From contig JAYPQK010000001.1 of the NCBI GenBank assembly GCA_038131955.1, positions 62,001 to 126,000 of the forward strand: a DNA stretch of 64,000 nucleotides. Reading direction: 5' to 3'. The notes under the pieces are model-generated. The model was not told the DNA's origin and did no database searches. It saw only the letters and a program-made list of their open reading frames with translations. Shown here one piece after another: positions 24,701 to 31,678 of this stretch (positions are counted from its first letter, which is position 1; each line of letters starts with the position of its first letter). The DNA is from SHAN690 sp038131955. Its GTDB lineage: Bacteria > Bacteroidota > Bacteroidia > Flavobacteriales_G > Salibacteraceae. Made by a program: the position numbers and the translations under genes.

Positions 24701-24991
24701 ATGTCAACAAAGAAGAATTGGCCCCTTTGGGAGGTTTTCATTCGAAGTAAGGCGGGACTCGCTCACCGCCATGCGGGAAGCCTCCACGCGGCAGACGCGG
24801 AAATGGCCTTGGAAATGGCTCGGGATGTCTATACCCGCCGCAACGAAGGCGTGAGCATCTGGGTCGTGGAATCCAATCACATCACCGCCTCCGATCCGGA
24901 GGACAAGGAAGCCTTGTTTGAACCTTCCGGCGACAAGATCTACCGTCATCCGACGTTCTACGATCTACCCGACGAGGTGAAGCATATGTAA
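24701..24991 (+). CDS. paaB: 1,2-phenylacetyl-CoA epoxidase subunit B
   Basis: A 96-residue small subunit that bridges PaaAC heterodimers in the phenylacetyl-CoA epoxidase complex. The family pattern is plain: WPLWEVFIRSKAGLAHRHAG near the N terminus, AALHAADAEMALEMARDVYT-type helix, then NEGVSIWVVESNHITASDPE. It starts 18 bases after paaA and its stop codon lies inside a strong hairpin that probably ends transcription. In most operons paaC and paaD would come next; here they do not. Confidence 0.93.
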   Translation: MSTKKNWPLWEVFIRSKAGLAHRHAGSLHAADAEMALEMARDVYTRRNEGVSIWVVESNHITASDPEDKEALFEPSGDKIYRHPTFYDLPDEVKHM

Positions 24992-25010
24992 TCTCGCCAA
25001 GGCGAGATTA
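24989..25010 (+). terminator. Hairpin overlapping the paaB stop codon
   Basis: TAATCTCGCC (24989-24998) and GGCGAGATTA (25001-25010) form a perfect ten-base-pair stem with only AA between the arms, so the top pairs would open. There is no run of T after it. It likely terminates or attenuates transcription between paaB and paaE, and its first bases are the paaB TAA. Confidence 0.55.
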
Positions 25011-25095
25011 CCGTGATTCGAGATTGGTGATTCGAGATTCGGGGGCGGCTGCGCCGCCCAGCTGAACGCCGATAGCTGACAGCTTTTCGAGACTG
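25011..25095. repeat. Repeat remnants between paaB and paaE
   Basis: The gap contains a tandem GTGATTCGAGATT pair (25013-25040), a GC hairpin GGGCGGCTGCGCCGCCC near 25043 and a CGCCGATAGCTGACAGCT unit near 25067 related to the repeats at 1163 and 23600. These are the sequences that occupy the position where paaC and paaD are usually found. No coding potential is seen. Confidence 0.55.
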
Positions 25096-25146
25096 ACTTC
25101 TCTCACATTCCAGCTAAAACTCTACTATTACCTAAGATTCATACCC

Positions 25147-26229
25147 ATGCCTAAGTTCCAGCCATTGAAAGTACGCGATATCCGACGCGAGACGGAAGAC
25201 GCCGTATCGGTGTCGTTTGAAGTACCAGCAGAGCTACAGGAGGAGTACAAATTCATCCAAGGACAATACCTCACCTTGAAGACCGATCTCAATGGCGAAG
25301 AGGTGCGCCGCAGCTATTCGATCTGTCGGAGTCCGCTCGACAACGACTTGCGCGTGGCGATCAAGAAAGTGGAAGGCGGGGTATTCTCGACCTACGCGAA
25401 TGACGTATTAGAAGTCGGCACCGTACTCGACGTGATGACGCCGATCGGTCGCTTCTACACGCCAATCGATCCGGACAATGAAAAGCACTACGTGGCCTTT
25501 GCCGCGGGCAGTGGAATCACTCCGGTAATGGCCCACATGCGAACGGTATTGGCCATGGAACCGAAGAGCGAGTTCACCTTGATCTACGGTAATAAGTCCA
25601 CGAGCAGCATCATCTTCAAAGAAGAGATCGAAGACCTGAAGGACGAGTACATGGATCGATTGAGGGTATACCACATCCTGAGCCGAGAGAATAACGAATT
25701 CCCACTCCTCAATGGTCGCATCGACGCCGAGAAGTGTGATACGTTCATGAAGTACTTCATCCAACCGGAGACGATCGATGAGGTCTTTGTATGCGGACCT
25801 GCACCATTGATCGAAAACGTGCGCAAGACGATGAAAGACGCGGGTCTTGACCGCAAGAAAGTACACTTCGAGCTCTTCGCTTCTCCACAACAGTTGGCAG
25901 AACGAGAAGGCTATGAGAAACCCAAGCGCGAGAAGAAAGAAGGCTTCCAAGCCAAGGTCGATATCATATTAGATGGTGTGACCAACAGCTTCACGATGGA
26001 CTCCGAAGACACCAACATCCTAGACGCCGCCCTGAAGAACGGTGCAGACCTACCGTTTGCCTGCAAAGGAGGCGTTTGCGCGACCTGCCGAGCCAAGCTA
26101 GAAGAAGGCAAGGTAGATATGGAGGTGAATTATTCCCTAGAGCCAGACGAACTAGAACGCGGATTCATACTGACTTGTCAAGCTCATCCGACGATGGAGA
26201 AGGTGGTGGTGAATTTTGACGAAGCGTAG
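25147..26229 (+). CDS. paaE: 1,2-phenylacetyl-CoA epoxidase reductase subunit
   Basis: PaaE passes electrons from NADPH to the PaaAC di-iron site. The 360-residue protein has the ferredoxin-NADP reductase fold first (FAD contacts in RRSYSICRSP near residue 59, NADP-binding AAGSGITPVMAHMRTVL near residue 119, VCGPAPLIENVRKTM near residue 217) and a plant-type 2Fe-2S domain last, with cysteines in PFACKGGVCATCRAKLEEGK and ILTCQAHPTME. The domain order and length fit PaaE, but related reductases of other ring oxygenases share it; proximity to paaAB decides the name. Its start is 155 bases beyond paaB, behind a hairpin and repeats, so it may have its own promoter. Confidence 0.9.
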   Translation: MPKFQPLKVRDIRRETEDAVSVSFEVPAELQEEYKFIQGQYLTLKTDLNGEEVRRSYSICRSPLDNDLRVAIKKVEGGVFSTYANDVLEVGTVLDVMTPIGRFYTPIDPDNEKHYVAFAAGSGITPVMAHMRTVLAMEPKSEFTLIYGNKSTSSIIFKEEIEDLKDEYMDRLRVYHILSRENNEFPLLNGRIDAEKCDTFMKYFIQPETIDEVFVCGPAPLIENVRKTMKDAGLDRKKVHFELFASPQQLAEREGYEKPKREKKEGFQAKVDIILDGVTNSFTMDSEDTNILDAALKNGADLPFACKGGVCATCRAKLEEGKVDMEVNYSLEPDELERGFILTCQAHPTMEKVVVNFDEA

Positions 26230-26400
26230 CCGCCGAAGGCGGCGGGGAATAGGGCGTGGTTAAATGGTCAAGTGGTTCATCACCCATGATCTAATGATCT
26301 GAATCTCTCATTGCCTGATTATCAAATTGAGGTTGAGGTTGAAGTTGAGATTGAAGTTCCTCCGTCTTTCATCTTTTGTCTTTCCGTCTTTCCGTCTTCC
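26226..26400. repeat. Mosaic of intergenic repeats and simple sequence after paaE
   Basis: The 207-base gap before the threonine dehydrogenase begins with AGCCGCCGAAGGCGGCGGGG, a GC hairpin directly at the paaE stop, then a reverse copy of the TTTGACCATTTAACC family (26258-26278). It continues with GAGGTTGAGGTTGAAGTTGA-type hexamer repeats (26327-26358) and CTTTCCGT repeats near 26380. A CATATTTG box at 26412-26419 may serve the next gene. No gene is seen. Confidence 0.6.
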
Positions 26401-26436
26401 CTCCCATTTCCCATATTTGCGCAAATCTTCTGACAC

Positions 26437-27390
26437 ATGAGTGACACGCGCATTTTGGTCATCGGTGCTTGCGGCCAAGTAGGAACCGAATTGGTTGAAG
26501 AATTGTCGAATCGTTTTGGGAAGGACGCGGTGATCGCCTCCGACATCCGAGACGAAGCCAAGTTTGATGTAGAGTACATCCAACTCGACGTCATGGACCG
26601 TGACCGTGTCCGCGAAGTGATCACATCCAAGGGCATTACCGAAGTCTATCATCTCGCCGCACTGCTCTCTGCCACAGCAGAAAAGAATCCTGAGTTTGGT
26701 TGGAAGCTGAACATGGACGGCCTGTTCTCAATATTAGACCTCGCTAAAGAAGGACTCCTCAAGAAGATCTTTTGGCCGAGTTCGATCGCCGTTTTTGGTC
26801 CGACCACACCACGAGAAAATACGCCTCAACGCACGATCATCGAGCCGACTACCGTGTATGGCATCTCAAAATTTGCCGGAGAGCGTTGGTGTGAGTACTA
26901 CCACAACCGCTGGGGTGTAGACGTCCGCAGCATCCGCTACCCTGGATTGATCGGATACAAGTCTTTGCCAGGAGGCGGGACCACCGACTACGCCGTGGAC
27001 ATCTTCCATCAAGCGTTGAAGCAAGGAAGCTACGAGTGCTTCTTAGAGGCTGATACCGCCCTTCCGATGATGTACATGAGCGATGCGGTGAAAGCCACGA
27101 TCGATATCATGCAAGCACCTGCCGAAGACATCAAGATCCGTTCGAGCTACAACATCTCTGCGATGAGCTTTGACCCAAAAGGAATCGCGGCCGAGATCCA
27201 AAAGCACATACCTGACTTCACCATCTCCTACGAACCCGACTTCCGTCAGCAGATCGCCAACAACTGGCCTGCTTCGATCGACGATACCGAAGCCCGCGAA
27301 GACTGGGGTTGGAAGCACGAGTACGGACTCTCAGAATTGGTCGAGGACATGCTTACTCAACTCCGAAATCGACAAGAAGTTTCAGCATAG
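26437..27390 (+). CDS. L-threonine 3-dehydrogenase, short-chain (extended SDR) type
   Basis: An NAD-dependent epimerase/dehydratase-fold protein of 317 residues. The N-terminal GACGQVGTELVEELSNRFG motif, the FWPSSIAVFGP strand and the TTVYGISKFAGERWCEYYH catalytic segment (YxxxK) match the SDR-type threonine dehydrogenases first described from flavobacteria, which oxidise threonine to 2-amino-3-ketobutyrate. SIRYPGLIGYKSLPGGGTTD and LPMMYMSDAVKATIDIM are also as expected. Its usual partner, 2-amino-3-ketobutyrate CoA ligase, is not adjacent. The ATG at 26437 follows a CATATTTG box. Substrate assignment is by similarity. Confidence 0.88.
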   Translation: MSDTRILVIGACGQVGTELVEELSNRFGKDAVIASDIRDEAKFDVEYIQLDVMDRDRVREVITSKGITEVYHLAALLSATAEKNPEFGWKLNMDGLFSILDLAKEGLLKKIFWPSSIAVFGPTTPRENTPQRTIIEPTTVYGISKFAGERWCEYYHNRWGVDVRSIRYPGLIGYKSLPGGGTTDYAVDIFHQALKQGSYECFLEADTALPMMYMSDAVKATIDIMQAPAEDIKIRSSYNISAMSFDPKGIAAEIQKHIPDFTISYEPDFRQQIANNWPASIDDTEAREDWGWKHEYGLSELVEDMLTQLRNRQEVSA

Positions 27391-27462
27391 GAAATTAGGA
27401 TGACACGCTCGGAAGGACACCACACCCGATTCTTGGAAATAAGTTTATGATTTCGCCCGCTT

Positions 27463-28365
27463 TTGAAGTCCTCAAATTCATATCCGCCGCTCAAGACCCT
27501 GCTGATCACCTTGCTGATCATTGCTGGTAGTACTGTGTACGCCCAGAACAAGACGAACGAGGAAGGACGTCGTGTAGGCTATTGGAAGATCAATGGAGAG
27601 GTTGATTCTAAACCTGGTTATTCCCCCGACGCCCTCATCGAAGAAGGAGAATACAATGCCGGCCGAAAGGTGGGAATGTGGAAAGCCTATTACCCTTCCG
27701 GAAAGATCAAGAGCGAGATCACCTATGCTATGGGACGACCAAAAGGTCCGTACAAGACCTATTATGAGAATGGTCAGGTAGAGGAACAAGGAAATTGGAG
27801 CCTCAACAAGAACCAAGGAAAATTCACGCGCTACTACGAGAACGGTCAAGTTCAACAGTCGTTCAACTTCGACGAGACCGGTAAGCGCAACGGCCCTCAG
27901 AAGTACTTCTACGAAAACGGCCAGTTGATGATCGAAGGAAACTGGAACGGAGGTAAAGAGGATGGCGCGGTCAAGGAATACTTCGAGGACAGCTCTGTCA
28001 AATCAGTGCGGGTATTCAATGGCGGCAAGATGGACGAAACTAAGTCAACCTTCAACAAGCCAAAGACACCGGCAGCAGCTCCAAAGACGGATACTGAGCC
28101 AGTGAAGCAAAACAACCAAGTCAAGACAACGGTGACGGTTGAAAAGGTAGAGAGTGCACCAAACATCGGCTACTTTGATGGAAATGGTGACCATACCTTG
28201 TACAATAAAAACCGACAGATCTCTCAAAAAGGATTCTTCCAAAGTGGACGTCTAAAGGACGGTAAGATCTATCGCTACAATCGCGATGGTATCTTGACAA
28301 ACATTGAGATCTACCAAAACTTCCGCTACGTCGGTGAAGGCGTGATCCCGGACAATATGAAGTAG
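27463..28365 (+). CDS. Exported YwqK/MORN-like repeat protein
   Basis: A 300-residue protein with an N-terminal signal (TLLITLLIIAGSTVYAQ) and a run of about seven short beta-hairpin repeats of the MORN_2 or YwqK antitoxin type, each with a core like YYENGQVEEQGNW: residues 60-80, 82-103, 105-125, 130-150 and so on, with two more near the C terminus after a Pro/Lys/Thr-rich linker (residues 190-225). In Bacteroidota such proteins are common, exported and not known to be antitoxins; the family label reflects a domain name only. No ATG is in frame near the start; a TTG at 27463 gives the right signal peptide. Function unknown. Confidence 0.78.
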   Translation: MKSSNSYPPLKTLLITLLIIAGSTVYAQNKTNEEGRRVGYWKINGEVDSKPGYSPDALIEEGEYNAGRKVGMWKAYYPSGKIKSEITYAMGRPKGPYKTYYENGQVEEQGNWSLNKNQGKFTRYYENGQVQQSFNFDETGKRNGPQKYFYENGQLMIEGNWNGGKEDGAVKEYFEDSSVKSVRVFNGGKMDETKSTFNKPKTPAAAPKTDTEPVKQNNQVKTTVTVEKVESAPNIGYFDGNGDHTLYNKNRQISQKGFFQSGRLKDGKIYRYNRDGILTNIEIYQNFRYVGEGVIPDNMK

Positions 28366-28498
28366 AGCGGAGCTGCGCTATAGTTCATCGCCGAAGGCGT
28401 CCCTACGGGAAAAGATTAGTAGGCTGGAGATGCTGCAAGTAGCTGTTAGGGTACTTCACTCCCCGACTCGTTCCTCGGCACCCCTCTCAAGAGTGGAA
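28366..28498. repeat. Repeat block before cysS
   Basis: The gap carries GAGCGGAGCTGCGCTATAG and CGCCGAAGGCGTCCCTACGGG palindromic bits at its left and a CCTCGGCACCCCTCTCAAG unit at 28473-28498. The latter extends leftwards as CCCCGACTCGTT, nearly the same as the copy at 3160-3195. One arm has mutated (AGAGTGG for AGAGGGG). No gene is seen. Confidence 0.6.
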
Positions 28499-28545
28499 TG
28501 TTCCATCCACCAATTCTCAACTATTCGACATCGGCTTTCAGCCCC

Positions 28546-28553
28546 TATCTTTG
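28546..28553 (+). promoter_or_regulatory. Predicted -7 box of cysS
   Basis: TATCTTTG matches TAnnTTTG and lies 20 bases before the cysS ATG. A TTCG about 19 bases upstream could serve as a weak -33 element. Confidence 0.55.
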
Positions 28554-28572
28554 CCGCTTGCGAAAAGAAGCC

Positions 28573-30039
28573 ATGGAAAACTTGCAACTGTACAACACCC
28601 TCACGGGGAAAAAAGAGAAGTTTGAACCGCTTAGACCACCGCTTGTCGGATTGTATGTCTGCGGTCCTACCGTATACAGCAACGCACACCTTGGCAACTG
28701 TCGCACCTTCCTATCCTTTGATCTGATCAATCGCTACCTCCGTCACTTGGGATTCAAAGTGCGTTATGTTCGCAACATCACCGATGTAGGACATATAACC
28801 ACCGACGTAGACGATGGCGTGGATCGTATCGGTCAGCAAGCCCGACTGGAACAACTCGAACCGATGGAGATCGTGCAGAAGTATACGCTCGACTTCCACG
28901 AGATCATGGATAAGCTCAACCTGCTTCCGCCGGACATTGAACCGACGGCGACAGGACACATGATCGAACAGATCGAGATGATCAAAACGATCCTAGACAA
29001 TGGATTTGCCTATGAGTCGGATGGTAACATCTACTTCGATGTTCAAGCTTACAAGGACAAGCACAACTACGGCGAATTGAGTGGTCGTAATGTGGATGAA
29101 CTGTTCAGCAATACCCGTCAACTCGACGGACAAAGCGAAAAGAAATACTTCGCCGACTTCGCACTCTGGAAGAAGGCATCGCCTGAGCATATCATGCGTT
29201 GGCCGTCTCCTTGGAGCACCGGTTTCCCTGGATGGCACCTCGAGTGCTCTGCTATGAGTACCAAGTACCTTGGAGAGCAGTTTGATATTCACGGCGGTGG
29301 CATGGACCTCAAATTTCCTCACCACGAATCAGAGGTAGCACAAAACACAGCTTGCTCCGGACACGGCCCGGCCAAGTACTGGCTGCACACCAACATGCTG
29401 ACCTTCGAAGGTTCGAAGATGTCCAAGTCCTTGGGCAACTCGATCCTGCCGAATGAGCTTTTCACCGGAGATCACGAGCTTCTGAAGCGCGGCTTCCACC
29501 CGATGGTAGTACGATTCTTCATGCTCCAAGCCCATTATCGCAGTACGCTCGACTTCTCAAATGACGCCCTCGAAGCGGCTGAAAAAGGCTATCAACGATT
29601 GATGGCAGGAGTGAAGATCCTCGATGTCCTCCCTGTTTCTGACAGCAGCGACGTAGATGTGGAGACGCTCAAGGGCAAGTGCTACGCGGCCATGAACGAC
29701 GACTTCAATAGCCCTATGCTCATCAGTCACTTGTTTGAAGCGGTGAAAACGATCAATTCGATCGCCGAAGGACGCATCAAGATCAACGCCGCCGATAAGG
29801 AATCACTTCAAACGCTCGTACACGGAATGGTAGATGGCGTACTTGGATTGAAGAGCATTGAAGAGACGGGTGATACCGGTTTGATCGATGGACTGATGTC
29901 TTTGATCCTGGATGTTCGCGCACGTGCCCGTGCCAACAAGGACTGGGGAACTTCAGATGCGATCCGAGATCAGTTGACAGACTTGAACATCGTCGTCAAA
30001 GACGGAAAAGACGGAGCAACATGGGAACTCAAAGGATAG
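28573..30039 (+). CDS. cysS: Cysteine--tRNA ligase
   Basis: Class I synthetase charging tRNA-Cys. The 488-residue protein shows the zinc-binding cysteine and HIGH-type motif in YVCGPTVYSNAHLGNCRTF near residue 26, the HGGGMDLKFPHHESEVAQ block near residue 239 with further zinc ligands, and the KMSKS loop in FEGSKMSKSLGNS near residue 277. The DALR helical and short C-terminal anticodon parts complete it (LTDLNIVVKDGKDGATWELK). The ATG at 28573 was chosen because it begins the conserved MENLQLYNTLTGKKEKF; the frame stays open further upstream but reads through repeat DNA. The stop overlaps the next gene by 19 bases. Confidence 0.96.
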   Translation: MENLQLYNTLTGKKEKFEPLRPPLVGLYVCGPTVYSNAHLGNCRTFLSFDLINRYLRHLGFKVRYVRNITDVGHITTDVDDGVDRIGQQARLEQLEPMEIVQKYTLDFHEIMDKLNLLPPDIEPTATGHMIEQIEMIKTILDNGFAYESDGNIYFDVQAYKDKHNYGELSGRNVDELFSNTRQLDGQSEKKYFADFALWKKASPEHIMRWPSPWSTGFPGWHLECSAMSTKYLGEQFDIHGGGMDLKFPHHESEVAQNTACSGHGPAKYWLHTNMLTFEGSKMSKSLGNSILPNELFTGDHELLKRGFHPMVVRFFMLQAHYRSTLDFSNDALEAAEKGYQRLMAGVKILDVLPVSDSSDVDVETLKGKCYAAMNDDFNSPMLISHLFEAVKTINSIAEGRIKINAADKESLQTLVHGMVDGVLGLKSIEETGDTGLIDGLMSLILDVRARARANKDWGTSDAIRDQLTDLNIVVKDGKDGATWELKG

Positions 30040-31037
30040 TTCTAGGCTTTCAAGTCGCATCGATCCTGTTCATCACGGGCTGCGGTGGGGATGAAGAGCG
30101 CAAGATCGACAAGCCCGCGGTAGAAGCTCCGGCGGCACCCAAGGTCGAGTTGGTCACTACCCCGGATTTCAATGGCGATTCTGCCTATGCCTATGTGGTA
30201 AAACAAGTAGCCTCCGGTCCTCGCGTTCCGAACACGCCTGAGCACAAAGCCTGCGCCGATTGGCTCATCTCCGAATTGGAGCGCCACGGACTGGAAATCA
30301 ATGTTCAAGAAGCTACGGTCACCGCCTACAACGGCAAGGAATTGGAGATCTACAACATCATGGGTCGTTACCGTCCTGACGCGAAAGAGCGCATCTTGCT
30401 CATGGCGCATTGGGACACGCGTCCATACGCAGATCGCGACGATGAAAGAAAGAACAAACCCATCGACGGTGCCAATGATGGCGGCAGCGGTGTAGGCGTG
30501 CTATTGGAAATTGCTCGAGTGATCAGCGAAGCGGATATCATGGGACCCAACATTGGCTTCGACATCCTCTTCTTTGATGCGGAGGACTATGGCAAGCCAT
30601 CCTCTTCCATGACGGGCGACGGCAGCAACACCTGGTGCTTAGGCTCACAGTATTGGTCGCAGAATATTCCGATCGCTGACTACAAGCCGAAGTATGGCAT
30701 CCTGCTCGACATGGTCGCTGCGACTGACGCCGTATTCCCAAAGGAAGGTCAATCCCTGCGTTTTGCGCCTCAGGTGGTTGACAACGTTTGGGCGATAGCC
30801 AAGGCCATGGGACACAGCGATTACTTCTCCCCTGTACAGGGAAATCCTTTGATCGACGATCACATCTACGTCAATCAGTTCGCAAAGATCCCAACGATCG
30901 ACATCATCCACTACGAAATGTTGCGCTATGATTTCGGCACCTTCCATCACACCCATGACGACAACATGGACCTCATCGACAAAGGCACGATGAAGGTGGT
31001 GGGTGATGTAGTGCTCCAGGTGATCTACCAGGAATGA
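30021..31037 (+). CDS. M28-family lipoprotein, glutaminyl cyclase-like
   Basis: A 338-residue zinc hydrolase-fold lipoprotein. The lipobox is ILFITGC, so the mature protein would begin with Cys22 in the membrane and face the periplasm or surface. M28 metal-binding residues are recognisable: LLMAHWDTRPYAD near residue 128, GANDGGSGVGVLLEI near residue 148 and ILFFDAEDYG near residue 186; a late histidine lies in FHHTHDDNMD. The arrangement and the WCLGSQYW segment match glutaminyl-peptide cyclotransferases, which form N-terminal pyroglutamate on exported proteins, more than aminopeptidases. In Bacteroidota N-terminal Gln is frequent after signal peptide cleavage, as several exported proteins in this window show (AQAP, AQTA). 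Confidence 0.82.
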   Translation: MGTQRIVLGFQVASILFITGCGGDEERKIDKPAVEAPAAPKVELVTTPDFNGDSAYAYVVKQVASGPRVPNTPEHKACADWLISELERHGLEINVQEATVTAYNGKELEIYNIMGRYRPDAKERILLMAHWDTRPYADRDDERKNKPIDGANDGGSGVGVLLEIARVISEADIMGPNIGFDILFFDAEDYGKPSSSMTGDGSNTWCLGSQYWSQNIPIADYKPKYGILLDMVAATDAVFPKEGQSLRFAPQVVDNVWAIAKAMGHSDYFSPVQGNPLIDDHIYVNQFAKIPTIDIIHYEMLRYDFGTFHHTHDDNMDLIDKGTMKVVGDVVLQVIYQE

Positions 31038-31615
31038 GAGCGCTGCTCGTCATCCTTACCTTTTTCGTAGCCACCTCGGCTTCCGCTCAGCATGCCGACA
31101 TTCGTATCCTTCGAGACATTCACGTCAAGCGCAATACTGCGTTGGATCCCACCTTTGACGTCATCACCAACTCCGCCACGCCCATAGCCATCTCGGTACC
31201 TATGTCTTTCCTGGCGTCAGGATTCATACAAAAGGACACACTCACCTTTATGAATGGTGTCACCATGGTGGGAGGATTGGCCATCTGTTCGGGCATCACC
31301 CTCGGCATGAAATACGGCATCAACCGTGATCGTCCCTTTGTGACCTTTCCGGAGATCACCGGACTCAGTCCAGCGGGATCGCCTTCCTTCCCTTCCGGAC
31401 ACACCTCTACTTCATTTACTCTAGCCACCAACCTCACCTTAGCCTATCCCAAATGGTGGGTGGCAACTCCCGCCTACCTCTGGGCCGGAGCAGTGGGCTA
31501 CTCACGCATGCACCTGGGCGTCCACTATCCGAGCGACGTGTTGGTCGGGGCCATGGTAGGGGCGGGTTCTGCATGGTTGAGTCATGTGCTTACGAAGCGA
31601 TTTTTTCGTCAATAA
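31034..31615 (+). CDS. PAP2-superfamily membrane phosphatase
   Basis: A 193-residue phosphatidic acid phosphatase type 2 family protein. The three catalytic motifs are complete: KYGINRDRP (KxxxxxxRP), PSFPSGHTST and SRMHLGVHYPSD (SRxxxxxHxxxD). An N-terminal signal-like segment (LLVILTFFVATSASA) and later hydrophobic helices place it in the envelope. It may hydrolyse undecaprenyl pyrophosphate, a lipid phosphate or a lipid A phosphate. The start overlaps the stop of the M28 lipoprotein by four bases. Confidence 0.85.
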   Translation: MRALLVILTFFVATSASAQHADIRILRDIHVKRNTALDPTFDVITNSATPIAISVPMSFLASGFIQKDTLTFMNGVTMVGGLAICSGITLGMKYGINRDRPFVTFPEITGLSPAGSPSFPSGHTSTSFTLATNLTLAYPKWWVATPAYLWAGAVGYSRMHLGVHYPSDVLVGAMVGAGSAWLSHVLTKRFFRQ

Positions 31616-31654
31616 TTCCTCCTTTCTCGACCTGTTGCTTTGCGCGCAGAAGGC

Positions 31655-31662
31655 TATATTTC
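31655..31662 (+). promoter_or_regulatory. Predicted -7 box of polA
   Basis: TATATTTC differs from TAnnTTTG only in its last base and lies 16 bases before the polA ATG at 31679. A TTG at 31635 is 18 bases upstream. The box argues against the longer frame that starts at 31640. Confidence 0.5.
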
Positions 31663-31678
31663 GGCAAAATTCCCTCGC

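Noticed and set aside
27463..28365. Calling the YwqK-like protein a toxin-antitoxin component
   Set aside because: It carries a signal peptide and only structural repeats, and no toxin gene is adjacent; the antitoxin label comes from the domain name.
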